Below the pieces are notes generated by a model that was given only the letters and a program-made list of their open reading frames with translations, was not told the DNA's origin and did no database searches. Shown here piece after piece: positions 44,311 to 53,841 of a stretch of DNA of 64,000 nucleotides. Source of the stretch: CAIKLP01 sp965279595. Lineage in GTDB: Bacteria; Bacteroidota; Bacteroidia; Sphingobacteriales; Sphingobacteriaceae. Made by a program: the position numbers and the translations under genes. The DNA lies in assembly GCA_965279595.1 (NCBI GenBank), contig OZ257246.1:620001-684000 (forward strand). Direction: 5' to 3'. Numbering within the stretch: the stretch's first letter is position 1; each line of letters begins with the position of its first letter.

Positions 44311-44580
44311 TTAATTGAGAATTATTTTTTCATCTTTCATATCCACTTTCGTTTTGATACGGAATTTTTTGTACCACAAAAAACCTAAGGCTGCTACGAA
44401 TAGATATGGGGCAGCTAAAAGATAAAGTATACCATCATTCAATCCTTTGCCTGCATTGCTTGCTCCACCTTTAATAGAAGATTCAACTGCGGCTTTACAC
44501 ATTGGGCATTGAGCAAAACTTGATTCTGCACTTGTTAGAATAAAAATAATTGCGAGTAATAGAAAATATTTTTTATTCAT
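44311..44580 (-). CDS. Small membrane protein with CPMC motif
   Basis: The 89-residue protein has a signal peptide (cleavage near SFAQ) directly followed by CPMCKAAVESSIKGG, a CxxC pair at the start of the mature part, then one TM helix (about 52-70) and a basic tail. The motif suggests copper or heme binding, or redox chemistry, in oxidase assembly. It is between DUF983 and DUF420 genes in the respiratory run. Its exact role is not known. Confidence 0.7.
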   Translation of the reverse strand: MNKKYFLLLAIIFILTSAESSFAQCPMCKAAVESSIKGGASNAGKGLNDGILYLLAAPYLFVAALGFLWYKKFRIKTKVDMKDEKIILN

Positions 44581-44592
44581 TTTGATTGAAAT

Positions 44593-45129
44593 TTAAAATG
44601 TATAATAAGGCGAAATCATCAGATAAACTAAAACACCAGTAATAGTTACATATAACCAAATAGGGAATGTCCAACGTACCAGTTTGCGATGTTTTTCAAC
44701 TTGCATTTGAAGTCCTCTGTGAAAACTTAATAGAATTAAAGGCAATACAATTGATGCTAAAAAAATATGACTAATAAGAATTGTATAATAAATTATTTTA
44801 AGTGCTCCTTCCCCTCCAAAATGTGTTTCTTTTACAAAGTAATGAAACAAAATATAAGACACTAAAAAAACAGATGAAAGCAAAAAAGTAATGATATTGA
44901 TTCTTTTATGCATGGCTATATTCTTGCGTTTTATTTGATACAATGAAGCCAATAAAAGCAAAGTGCAAGTTCCATTTATAATGGCATTTAATTTCGGAAG
45001 GAAATAAATAAATGAAGGGGTTTCTATAGTAACCGGAATTATTTTTCTATTCAAAATAACTACTACAACAAACACAAAGATGGAAATCCCTGTTACTAAT
45101 CTGAAAATTAATTTATCGCTTACATTCAT
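44593..45129 (-). CDS. DUF420 membrane protein
   Basis: The 178-residue protein has about five membrane helices. It matches DUF420, with LPKLNAIINGTCTLLLLAS and HRKLVRWTFPIWLYVTITG, including conserved His residues (KRINIITF, ILFHYF, HIFLA) that could bind metal or heme. DUF420 proteins (CtaM-like) are linked to aa3/caa3 oxidase assembly; CtaM of Staphylococcus is needed for oxidase maturation. It lies downstream of sco. Confidence 0.87.
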   Translation of the reverse strand: MNVSDKLIFRLVTGISIFVFVVVVILNRKIIPVTIETPSFIYFLPKLNAIINGTCTLLLLASLYQIKRKNIAMHKRINIITFLLSSVFLVSYILFHYFVKETHFGGEGALKIIYYTILISHIFLASIVLPLILLSFHRGLQMQVEKHRKLVRWTFPIWLYVTITGVLVYLMISPYYTF

Positions 45130-45174
45130 AATAGGAGAACAAAATATAGAAGAGATGTTTTGCTTAGAAGCAAT

Positions 45175-45858
45175 TTATTTTTTCGATTTCGGAGAAATTT
45201 CTTCTTTCATTAATACTTTAATTTCATCAATTAACAAATCAACAGCAGTTACTGAAGTGCCATCATAAAATCCTCTGATTCTATTTTCTTTATCTACCAA
45301 AACAAAGAGTTCAGTATGAATAAAATCATCAGGGCCACCATCCCCTTCCAATGCAGTAACTAAATAATCATGGCGTGCTACATCGTAAATGTCTTTCTTG
45401 CTTCCAGTCAGAAAGTGCCATTTCCCTTGAATTGCTTGGTGTTCATTGGCATACTTTAATAAAACAGGAACAGAATCGGCTTCAGGATTTACAGTATGAG
45501 AAAGAATAACAATATCATCTACTGTTTTTACCTTTTCTTGAACTCTTGTGAGCTGTTTGCTCATTTTTGGACAAATTGTTTCGCAACTAGTAAAAAAGAA
45601 ATCAACAATTTTGATTTTACCATTAACAGTTTCATTTGTTATATTTTCAGCAAACTGATTTGTAAAAGAAAAATTTCCAACAGTATGGTATACAGTATCA
45701 GTAATTTCTTTGCCATCGATAATTTTTGTTTCGGCATACTTTTCACCATAAATAGGTAATGCCTTATAATGATTTGTTCCAGTTTTGAGCAATAAATACC
45801 CAACAACTGGAACAATCAATACTAAAAATAAGATTACAATTTGTTTTATTCCTTTCAT
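45175..45858 (-). CDS. SCO1/SenC-family copper chaperone
   Basis: The 227-residue protein has an N-terminal membrane anchor (about 5-24) and a thioredoxin-like SCO domain with the copper ligands C92 and C96 (FFTSCETICPKM) and H181 (DFIHTELFVL). It delivers copper to, or reduces, the CuA site of oxidase subunit II in the periplasm. Its place beside the oxidase genes supports this. Confidence 0.93.
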   Translation of the reverse strand: MKGIKQIVILFLVLIVPVVGYLLLKTGTNHYKALPIYGEKYAETKIIDGKEITDTVYHTVGNFSFTNQFAENITNETVNGKIKIVDFFFTSCETICPKMSKQLTRVQEKVKTVDDIVILSHTVNPEADSVPVLLKYANEHQAIQGKWHFLTGSKKDIYDVARHDYLVTALEGDGGPDDFIHTELFVLVDKENRIRGFYDGTSVTAVDLLIDEIKVLMKEEISPKSKK

Positions 45859-45860
45859 TA

Positions 45861-46202
45861 TTATAGGCGGATGTTCATCCAGAAATTTCCTTCATACAAC
45901 ATCCATACAACGAAGAAAATAATAAATATCAAAGGCACAATAATTGAATAAACCAATCCGATTTTTTCAAATTTCAAGTGCATGAAATACGCTACAATAT
46001 AAAATGCTTTCAAAAGGGTTAAGAAAATATAAATCACATTTGCTAAACCATGACCAATTACATCTCTAGGAATTAAAACCAAAGCAATAAAGAATTCAAT
46101 TGCAGTTATTCCTAATAATACCCAAAACACTCCCCAGATTTTTTTCTTGGTCATTGTTTGGTGATCATCGTGATGTGCTACGTTATGTTGATCTGCTGAC
46201 AT
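45861..46202 (-). CDS. Cytochrome c oxidase subunit IV-type protein
   Basis: The 113-residue protein has three membrane helices and matches the prokaryotic cytochrome C oxidase subunit IV family (COX4_pro), with the segment FLTLLKAFYIVAYFMHLKFE as the hallmark. The N-terminus is His-rich (DQHNVAHHDDHQ). The start is ATG 46202; a TTG at 46211 is less likely. It stabilises the heme-copper oxidase. Confidence 0.88.
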   Translation of the reverse strand: MSADQHNVAHHDDHQTMTKKKIWGVFWVLLGITAIEFFIALVLIPRDVIGHGLANVIYIFLTLLKAFYIVAYFMHLKFEKIGLVYSIIVPLIFIIFFVVWMLYEGNFWMNIRL

Positions 46203-46227
46203 ATCTATCAAAAATTAAAATTAGAAA

Positions 46228-46911
46228 TTAAACTAGGTAGAAGAATGTAAATACGAATACCCAAACTAGGTCAACGAAATGCCAGTATAAACCAACTTTT
46301 TCGATCATATCATAATGGCCTCTTCGTTCGTAAGTTCCTGATAAAACATTGATCCAAATAATCACATTAATTACCACGCCACTGAATACATGGAAACCAT
46401 GGAAACCAGTAATTGTAAAAAACAGATTTGTAAAATTAGTTGAAGCAACAGTTCCATCAGCATTCAAGAAGGGATTTGCTCCCCACCAAGCACCTTCATG
46501 GTGTAAGTGAGTCCATTCCCAAGCTTGACAACCTAAAAATGCAAGTCCACCAATGATCGTCCAAATCATCCATTTAGAAACTTCTGATTTTGCTTTACGA
46601 TGTCCTGCTTCAACGGCTAATACCATGGTTACAGAACTCATAATCAAAATGAAAGTCATGATACCTACGAAAACAAGTGGGGCACCACCTTCTACGCCAG
46701 GCATAGATTGAAATACTTCATCTGGATCTGGCCAAGATACGCTACTGAAACGCAATGCTCCATAAGCAATTAGTAAAGCGGAAAATGTGAATGCATCCGA
46801 AAGTAGGAAGAACCACATCATCATTTTGCCATACTCCACATTAAATGGAGATCGACCACCATTCCAAGGTGTTGTTTTAATCTCGTCGAGTTGAGAAGTG
46901 TTAGTCGTCAT
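46228..46911 (-). CDS. Cytochrome c oxidase subunit III (second copy)
   Basis: The 227-residue heme-copper oxidase subunit III has WFFLLSDAFTFSALLIAYGA, FFTITGFHGFHVFSGV and the closing GLYWHFVDLVWVFVFTFFYL, all typical. It lies 12 nt after another subunit III-type gene; this pairing is common in Bacteroidota. It likely is the full-length structural subunit III. Confidence 0.93.
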   Translation of the reverse strand: MTTNTSQLDEIKTTPWNGGRSPFNVEYGKMMMWFFLLSDAFTFSALLIAYGALRFSSVSWPDPDEVFQSMPGVEGGAPLVFVGIMTFILIMSSVTMVLAVEAGHRKAKSEVSKWMIWTIIGGLAFLGCQAWEWTHLHHEGAWWGANPFLNADGTVASTNFTNLFFTITGFHGFHVFSGVVINVIIWINVLSGTYERRGHYDMIEKVGLYWHFVDLVWVFVFTFFYLV

Positions 46912-46923
46912 CTGTATAAAATA

Positions 46924-47496
46924 CTATCTATTTACTAATAAAAACACGAACAAATATATCCACAAAATGTCAATAAAATGCCAAAAAATCGAACATAATT
47001 CCATTCGGAATATATTCTTTGCTTGACTTGTTTTACTATAAACGCGAACAATTGCAGCTAATATAAAAATTACTCCAGCTATGATATGGGCAGCATGGAA
47101 GCCTGAAATTACGTATAAAAATGATTCAGATGGATTGCCTGTGAAAAAAATCTGGTTTGCTACCAACTCTTTCCAAGCTAAAAACTGTCCGAATAAAAAT
47201 GCAACACCTAAGAGGAAAGTAATCCAAAGTCCAATTTTTTGGGCTTGTAAATTAAATTTTCTTGCTTGAATTAATGAATAATGCATAGTTGCACTACTTA
47301 AAACAATAATTATAGAAGTATAATAGAAATACGTTGGAAGATCAAATATTTTCCAATTCCCTTCTGCATGTCGAACAATGTAGGCACTGGTGATACCTGC
47401 AAAAAGCATCACAGAACTCAATACGAATAACCACATCACAAATTTCACTGGACGAGTATTCAATCTATCTTGTTCTATTTTTGTATCTATAACCAT
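46924..47496 (-). CDS. Cytochrome c oxidase subunit III-type protein (first copy)
   Basis: The 190-residue protein has five or so membrane helices and subunit III motifs (VSGFHAAHIIAGVIF and IFWHFIDILWIYLFVFLL). It is shorter than the next copy. It lies 4 nt after heme O synthase. The two subunits could form one complex together or in different oxidase states. Confidence 0.9.
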   Translation of the reverse strand: MVIDTKIEQDRLNTRPVKFVMWLFVLSSVMLFAGITSAYIVRHAEGNWKIFDLPTYFYYTSIIIVLSSATMHYSLIQARKFNLQAQKIGLWITFLLGVAFLFGQFLAWKELVANQIFFTGNPSESFLYVISGFHAAHIIAGVIFILAAIVRVYSKTSQAKNIFRMELCSIFWHFIDILWIYLFVFLLVNR

Positions 47497-47500
47497 TTAA

Positions 47501-48394
47501 TTATAACTTATCAATAAGTAAAGTAATTTGTACAATTGGTAAATAAAGGAATGAACCAAACATTAGTTCTTTTGCAGCTTTAACTGTGCACTCTCTATAA
47601 AGTTTAACAGATTGCATAAAAAATGCTAAGCCAACTAATACTGAAATTATTCCTAATGTATTTCCGGCCATACCAAATTTCAAAGGCAATAAACTAACTG
47701 GAATTAATATCAATGCATAAAGCATAATTTGAAATGCAGAATTTTTATTTCTTCCATCACGAGAAGGAAGTAAATACATATTTGCACGTTTGTAATCATC
47801 GTCTAAAACCCAAGCTACTGCCCAGAAGTGTGGGAACTGCCAAATAAACTGGATAGCAAACATAATACCTGGTTCAAATCCGAACTTGTTTGCATATGCT
47901 ACATAACCTAATAGAGGTGGCATAGCTCCTGCAATGGCACCAACAAATACTGCGAAAGATGTTTTTTGTTTTAAAGGGGTATAAATAAATGCGTAAACAA
48001 TAATGGAGAATAATCCTAATACACCTGTAATTAAATTAAAACAAAGCGTTAAAATAGTTACACCTGCAATTCCCATTAAAATAGAAATTAGTAATGCTTC
48101 ATTCACACTCAATCGCTCGGTTGGAATTGGGCGATTATTTGTTCGGTGCATTAATTTATCACTTTCCTTTTCGATTATTTGATTCAAACTATTTGCAGAA
48201 CCAGTTGTCAAAAATCCACCCAAAATCATTAAAAATAAATCAGACCAAACCAAACTTCCTTTTGCAGCATATGCAAATGTTATTGCGGCAGAAAATACAA
48301 CTAACATTGTTAATCGTAATTTTAGCAATTGCACATAATCAGCAAATTTTGCTTTTAGTCCTATTGATTCTGTATTTATTTCTTTTGTTAACAC
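47501..48394 (-). CDS. ctaB: Heme O synthase (protoheme IX farnesyltransferase)
   Basis: This 297-residue UbiA-superfamily protein has many membrane helices and the prenyltransferase motif NSLNQIIEKESDKLMHRT, followed by RPIP. A second Asp-rich region is DDDYKRANM. It turns heme B into heme O for the oxidase. The start is a GTG at 48394; no ATG fits. It directly follows the heme A synthase stop. Confidence 0.95.
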   Translation of the reverse strand: MLTKEINTESIGLKAKFADYVQLLKLRLTMLVVFSAAITFAYAAKGSLVWSDLFLMILGGFLTTGSANSLNQIIEKESDKLMHRTNNRPIPTERLSVNEALLISILMGIAGVTILTLCFNLITGVLGLFSIIVYAFIYTPLKQKTSFAVFVGAIAGAMPPLLGYVAYANKFGFEPGIMFAIQFIWQFPHFWAVAWVLDDDYKRANMYLLPSRDGRNKNSAFQIMLYALILIPVSLLPLKFGMAGNTLGIISVLVGLAFFMQSVKLYRECTVKAAKELMFGSFLYLPIVQITLLIDKL

Positions 48395-49495
48395 TTAACT
48401 TATTAATTCTAATGCGATACTTCTTTTATAAATGGTAATCATTACAATTTGCATTACTTGTGCTCCTATTAAAAAGCTTGCAATTACTAGATGTAATGTT
48501 TGAAATGCAGGAGGCAAAGCAAAGTAGGCTAATACAACTCCTGTAATTATTTGTAGGAATAAGAAGAAAATTGAAGCATTTGCAAAACGCTTTAATCTTT
48601 TAATTACTCCAAAATGAGTATTAATATACCAGGTGCAAAACACAGCACTCAAAACTAAAATGATGGAGAAACTTCTATGGATAATAAATAAATCTCCAGA
48701 CAATTTTACCCATGCACCTCTATTACTATGGTTCCAAAATGCAGCATACTTATCAATTGCTTCGCGCAATTCAGTACCAAAAACAATTTGAATAAATGTC
48801 AAAACTATACACGCCCACGCGGCGGTTTCTGCTAATCTTAATTTAGATATAGAAAGTTTTGCAACTTCTAAATACCTGTATTTTATTTTACTATACGCAA
48901 CAATAACTAAAGCGAGTATTATTAAAGCTAAGACCATATGAACAGTAATAACCCATGATAATAAATTAGTTGAAACTACCCAAGATCCTATCCAGGCTTG
49001 AACAACAACCAATATCAATGCAATCATACTTAAAACAAATGTGGAGCGATTACTTTTTCTAATACTGAATGCACTGTAAGTCATTGCAAGCATTAGAAAA
49101 CCTGTTAATGCGCCAATCAATCTGTTAATATACTCTGTATAAGTATTCCAAACATTAAATGCTTCAGATTTCAAAATGCTTTGATCACTTCTTACTTGAT
49201 TTGCTAAGTGAGAATAACCTAAGCCATCTAGTAATTTTGCAAAACGATTATTTTTCGCTAATCTTTTTGCTACATAAACTTCTTGATAGTCTGCTGGCAA
49301 TTGTGATACTTGAGTAGGTGGAACCCATTGGTTAAAACATTTTGGCCAATCAGGGCAACCCATACCAGAACCAGTGCTTCTAACTACACCACCTGCAAGA
49401 ATCAAAAGAAACAAAGAACAAATTGTATAAAAAGTAAATTTTAAAAATCTCTTTTCCTTTGATGAATAACCCGACACATAAGCGGTACTATCCAT
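48395..49495 (-). CDS. ctaA: Heme A synthase (COX15/CtaA)
   Basis: The 366-residue protein has eight or so membrane helices and shows GGVVRSTGSGMGCPDWPKCF near the N-terminus, with the conserved cysteines, plus EYINRLIGALTG and HRSFSIILVL with heme-ligand His residues. It oxidises heme O to heme A. ATG 49495 lies 11 nt after the subunit I stop; an upstream in-frame ATG at 49555 would overlap ctaD and is unlikely. Confidence 0.95.
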   Translation of the reverse strand: MDSTAYVSGYSSKEKRFLKFTFYTICSLFLLILAGGVVRSTGSGMGCPDWPKCFNQWVPPTQVSQLPADYQEVYVAKRLAKNNRFAKLLDGLGYSHLANQVRSDQSILKSEAFNVWNTYTEYINRLIGALTGFLMLAMTYSAFSIRKSNRSTFVLSMIALILVVVQAWIGSWVVSTNLLSWVITVHMVLALIILALVIVAYSKIKYRYLEVAKLSISKLRLAETAAWACIVLTFIQIVFGTELREAIDKYAAFWNHSNRGAWVKLSGDLFIIHRSFSIILVLSAVFCTWYINTHFGVIKRLKRFANASIFFLFLQIITGVVLAYFALPPAFQTLHLVIASFLIGAQVMQIVMITIYKRSIALELIS

Positions 49496-49505
49496 TTTAT
49501 TCAAA

Positions 49506-51371
49506 TTAGTTTTCTGAAATATCTTCAGCTTTTTTAGGAGCATGACTATGATCATTCACTCCAAAATCTACTGGTAAATTTGAAGACATGGTTTGTGAAA
49601 ATGGTACATTCTGAGGAATGAAATCTTCATGATGTCCAGGTTTGCTATAATCATATGGCCATCTGTAAACAGGAGGAATTTCTCCTGGCCAGTTTCCATG
49701 CATATGCTCAACAGGTGCTGTCCATTCTAAAGTATTAGAGTTCCATGGATTTTGTGGAGCTTTTTTACCCTTAAATATGCTGCTAAAGAAATTGTATAAG
49801 AATATCAATTGAGCAATTGATGATAAAATTGCTGCGATACTGATGAATCTGTTCACAGCCATCCACTCACTCATGAAATCAAAACTTGTGAAAGCATAAT
49901 ATCTTCTAGGCACACCATCTAGGCCCATAAAATGCATCGGGAAAAATACACAATAAACGCCGATGAATGTTAACCAGAAATGGAAATATCCTAAACGTTC
50001 ACTCATCATTTTTCCGAACAAGCGCGGATACCAATGGTAAATTCCAGCGAACATACCAAACATTGCTGCACTACCCATTACAATATGGAAATGGGCAACA
50101 ACAAAGTAAGTATCATGTAAGTTAATATCTAACGAAGCATTCCCTAAGAAAATTCCAGTTAAACCACCAGTAATAAACAAAGAAACTAATCCGATAGCGA
50201 ATAACATAGCTGGAGTAAATTGGATATTACCTCTCCAAAGAGTTGCTAAATAGTTGAATGTTTTTACTGCTGAAGGAACTGCAATAATTAGTGTAGTAAA
50301 CATGAACACCGAACCTAAGAATGGATTCATACCGGTGATGAACATATGATGTCCCCAAACAATAAACGAAAGGAATGCAATTCCAATTAAAGAGATAATC
50401 ATAGCGCGATAACCGAAAATTGGTTTACGTGCATTGGTTGCAATAATCTCAGAACTAATACCTAAGGCAGGCATGATAATAATATATACTTCGGGGTGAC
50501 CAAGGAACCAAAATAAATGCTGGAACAATACTGGACTACCTCCATGATTTGGAAGTGCTTCACCACCTATGAAAATATCTGATAAGTAAAAACTTGTTCC
50601 AAAACTTCTATCAAAAATTAATAATAATACACCTGCAAGTAAAACAGGGAAAGACAATACACCAAGAACTGCAGTTAATAAAAACGCCCAAATTGTTAAA
50701 GGCATTTTAGTCATTGACATTCCTCTAGTACGCATATTTAAAACTGTACTGATATAGTTGATACCACCCATTAATGATGAGCCAACAAACAAAGCCATAG
50801 ATATTAGCCAAAGGGTCATACCCAAACCTGAGCCGGGCATTGCTTTAGGTATAGCTGATAAAGGAGGGTAAATTGTCCACCCACCAGAAGCAGGACCAGA
50901 TTCAATTAATAATGAAATGGTCATGATAACACTAGAGGAGAAAAAGAACCAATAGGATAACATATTTAGGAATGGCGATGCCATGTCACGAGCTCCAACT
51001 TGCAATGGAATCAATAAATTACTAAATGTACCACTTAGTCCTGCAGTTAATACAAAGAACACCATGATGGTACCATGGATAGTTACCATTGACATATAGA
51101 ATGATGGATCTATACGACCACCAACAGCCCATTTACCTAGGATTCTTTCTAAGAAAGGGAAAGATTGGTCCGGCCAACCTAATTGTATTCTAAATAATAT
51201 AGAAAGTACCATTCCAATAACTGCCATTATAATCCCGGTGATAAGGAATTGTTTTGCAATCATTTTATGGTCCATACTGAACACATATTTCGATATGAAA
51301 GTCTCTTCGTGATGTTCATGATGAGCATCGTGAGTGTGTGAATCAGTTTGATGTAAAGCTTGAGTTGACAT
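49506..51371 (-). CDS. ctaD: Cytochrome c oxidase subunit I
   Basis: The 621-residue heme-copper oxidase catalytic subunit has about twelve helices. Motifs are VTIHGTIMVFFVL (low-spin heme His), GHPEVY (CuB His with cross-linked Tyr and the A1-type Glu), WGHHMFITG (CuB His pair) and DTYFVVAHFHIVMG (heme a3 and heme a His). It reduces oxygen to water and pumps protons. The His-rich N-terminal tail (HQTDSHTHDAHHEHH) is unusual but common in this phylum. Confidence 0.97.
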   Translation of the reverse strand: MSTQALHQTDSHTHDAHHEHHEETFISKYVFSMDHKMIAKQFLITGIIMAVIGMVLSILFRIQLGWPDQSFPFLERILGKWAVGGRIDPSFYMSMVTIHGTIMVFFVLTAGLSGTFSNLLIPLQVGARDMASPFLNMLSYWFFFSSSVIMTISLLIESGPASGGWTIYPPLSAIPKAMPGSGLGMTLWLISMALFVGSSLMGGINYISTVLNMRTRGMSMTKMPLTIWAFLLTAVLGVLSFPVLLAGVLLLIFDRSFGTSFYLSDIFIGGEALPNHGGSPVLFQHLFWFLGHPEVYIIIMPALGISSEIIATNARKPIFGYRAMIISLIGIAFLSFIVWGHHMFITGMNPFLGSVFMFTTLIIAVPSAVKTFNYLATLWRGNIQFTPAMLFAIGLVSLFITGGLTGIFLGNASLDINLHDTYFVVAHFHIVMGSAAMFGMFAGIYHWYPRLFGKMMSERLGYFHFWLTFIGVYCVFFPMHFMGLDGVPRRYYAFTSFDFMSEWMAVNRFISIAAILSSIAQLIFLYNFFSSIFKGKKAPQNPWNSNTLEWTAPVEHMHGNWPGEIPPVYRWPYDYSKPGHHEDFIPQNVPFSQTMSSNLPVDFGVNDHSHAPKKAEDISEN

Positions 51372-51404
51372 AAAAAATCTATCTAAATTTTTTTTATTCT
51401 ATCC

Positions 51405-52583
51405 TTAATTCATTGCTAATTTTTCTTCTGCAGCTTTCATTTTACTGGCTTCTGCTTCTTGAATTTGTTTCGCAATATCTTCTGTGTAAAATGGTTTCTT
51501 AGTAGTTAACCAGGTTTTGTATTCTGCGTCAGAAACAACCACAATTTTCATTTGCATATTATAATGTGCACTACCACAAATTTTAGCGCACAAAATTAAA
51601 TAGTCAAATTTAGGGTCATTGGTTTTGGTACGCATTTCTTCAGTTGTAGTTCGAGGAGTAAACCAAAATGTAGTTGGCATCCCTGGTACACAATTCATTT
51701 GCACTCGGAAGTGAGGCATATAGGCTGAATGAATTACATCTCTTGCGTTGAAATTAAATTTTACTGGTTTGTTTACAGGTAAATAAATTTCATTTACTAA
51801 TAAATCATCAGTTGCATTTTTATCATTAAAATCTACACCCGTTTCATTCACATCGTTCACTAGTTTAAATGCTTTAGAACCTAATGTATTATCATTACCT
51901 GGGTAACGAACAATCCATGCAAATTGCTTTCCAGTAACATCGATCACTAATGATTCTTTTGGTGCAGGTTTAGTGATATTAGTCCAAGCCTTCCAACCTG
52001 ACAATACTAAAACTGCTAATACAATTGCTGGAATGATTGTCCAATAAACTTCTAACTTATCATTATGAGGATAGAAATAAGCTTGCTTTTTTTCTTTGCC
52101 TTTATATTTGAATGAAAAATAGAATAGTAAAATATGTGTTAATACAAAAACGATTCCTGTTACAATTAAAGTAATGTTGAAAAGATTATCAACCACAACA
52201 CCATGTTCTGAAGCTGCTTCAGGTAATAATTGACGTCCATGAGTATTAAATTCCCATGCAATTAATCCTAAAAACCCTAACAAGAAAACAATAAAGAAAA
52301 TACCATTCAATTTATTGTAAGTATTAACTGGTTTCTTTCCGTTTAACTCTTGTGTTAACTCTAATGCTTTTATCGTTTTATTGATAACTGCAAAAACTAG
52401 AATACCTGCTATTAATAATAACAAATAAAACCAAAATCCAATACCCAATTCTTTTGGCTCTTCAGCAGCAGCCAATGTTGTAGCGTCTTGTGCAATAGCA
52501 AGAGTGGATATGATCATCATTAATACCAAACCGAAAATGGATTTAGATGATGATTTTAAATAATGAACTATATTCTTATTCAT
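51405..52583 (-). CDS. ctaC: Cytochrome c oxidase subunit II
   Basis: The 392-residue subunit II has the CuA site in the C-terminal cupredoxin domain: CAKICGSAHYNM, with the upstream His in VIHSAYMPH. There is no CxxCH, so no fused cytochrome c as in true caa3 enzymes. The N-terminal part has four hydrophobic segments after a probable signal, more than the usual two helices. It accepts electrons from ACIII, probably via cytochrome c domains of ActA or ActE. ATG 52583 is preferred to the upstream 52598. Confidence 0.94.
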   Translation of the reverse strand: MNKNIVHYLKSSSKSIFGLVLMMIISTLAIAQDATTLAAAEEPKELGIGFWFYLLLLIAGILVFAVINKTIKALELTQELNGKKPVNTYNKLNGIFFIVFLLGFLGLIAWEFNTHGRQLLPEAASEHGVVVDNLFNITLIVTGIVFVLTHILLFYFSFKYKGKEKKQAYFYPHNDKLEVYWTIIPAIVLAVLVLSGWKAWTNITKPAPKESLVIDVTGKQFAWIVRYPGNDNTLGSKAFKLVNDVNETGVDFNDKNATDDLLVNEIYLPVNKPVKFNFNARDVIHSAYMPHFRVQMNCVPGMPTTFWFTPRTTTEEMRTKTNDPKFDYLILCAKICGSAHYNMQMKIVVVSDAEYKTWLTTKKPFYTEDIAKQIQEAEASKMKAAEEKLAMN

Positions 52584-52616
52584 ACGATTGATAATCAAAG
52601 TAAAATCGTTTATATG

Positions 52617-53825
52617 TTAAATTTCGTGATGTAAGCTTTCTTGTAAATAAGGATGATTTTTTGGAGTCAAAGGAAGTTTACTTAATGAAGTCAACATTAA
52701 GAATGCAAATGTTCCTATAAATCCAATTGTTGTACCTACTTCAATAATTCCGAAACCGCTTTCTTCACCTAAAGTACCTGGCATGATCATCATATAATAA
52801 TCTAACCAGTGACCACATAAAATAATGATGGTTAAAACTTTCATTATTTTGAAGTTTCTTTTTGCATCACGTGTCATTAAGATTAATACTGGTGCTGCAA
52901 AGTTGATAATGATATTTAAACAAAACCACATGAAATAATGGTCAGTCCATCTTCTTTTGAAATAAATTACTTCTTCGGGAAGGTTAGCATAATAAATCAA
53001 AAGAAATTGAGAGAACCATACATAAGTCCAGAATATTGAAAAGGCAAATATGAATTTTCCTAAATCATGAAGATGACTATCATTCACCCAAGCAAAATAT
53101 CCTTTTTCTTTTAATAAAATCAGAGTTAATGCAATAGTTGACAAACCACAAACCCACATAGCTGCAAAGTTATACCAAGCAAACATGGTTGAGAACCAAT
53201 GAGCTTCTAAAGACATTACAATATCAAATGCAAATATTGCAGATGAAAAACCAAACACCACCAAAAAGATAGCAGAAATTTTAATGCTCTTATTGTGATT
53301 AATTAATCCACCAACTAAATCTTCATTGATAGAATATTTTCTAAGAGCACGCATGAACAGCGACCAGATGATAAGGAAGCCAACGATACGTGTGATAAAA
53401 AATGGAATATTTAAATATCCTGATTTACCTGCAATTAATTTATCATATTTTGGACTTGTAATATCAGTGAATGATGGATCAGACCAGTGATGATATAAGT
53501 TATGTGAAAATAAACCACCAACTACAACCACAACTAATATCAAACCTGCATAAGGTAATATTGAACTAAATGCAGAAGGTATTCTAATTAAAGATGAAGA
53601 CCATCCAGCGTTAGCTACATATTGTACGGCTACAAAAAATAAGCCAGCCAAACAAATGCCAGTCATATAGTAGCTATTCAGCAATAAGTTTAAGTAAGTG
53701 CGTTCTGCATGTCCGGTTAGGAAACCAAATGCAATTGCTGCAACACCTATCAAAATCATGATTAAAGTCCAGCGTTTTGCACTAGCTGAAAATTCATATT
53801 TCTGAGTTAAATCGAAATTTGCCAT
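52617..53825 (-). CDS. actF: Alternative complex III subunit ActF (NrfD-like quinol subunit)
   Basis: The 402-residue membrane protein has about ten helices and corresponds to the second NrfD-like subunit (ActF) of alternative complex III. It is in the right place after ActE and before subunit II. The segment VYFKRRWTDHYFMWFCLN is typical of the family. It contributes to quinol binding or proton handling in the membrane. Confidence 0.9.
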   Translation of the reverse strand: MANFDLTQKYEFSASAKRWTLIMILIGVAAIAFGFLTGHAERTYLNLLLNSYYMTGICLAGLFFVAVQYVANAGWSSSLIRIPSAFSSILPYAGLILVVVVVGGLFSHNLYHHWSDPSFTDITSPKYDKLIAGKSGYLNIPFFITRIVGFLIIWSLFMRALRKYSINEDLVGGLINHNKSIKISAIFLVVFGFSSAIFAFDIVMSLEAHWFSTMFAWYNFAAMWVCGLSTIALTLILLKEKGYFAWVNDSHLHDLGKFIFAFSIFWTYVWFSQFLLIYYANLPEEVIYFKRRWTDHYFMWFCLNIIINFAAPVLILMTRDAKRNFKIMKVLTIIILCGHWLDYYMMIMPGTLGEESGFGIIEVGTTIGFIGTFAFLMLTSLSKLPLTPKNHPYLQESLHHEI

Positions 53826-53841
53826 CAGTTTATCTTAAGGA

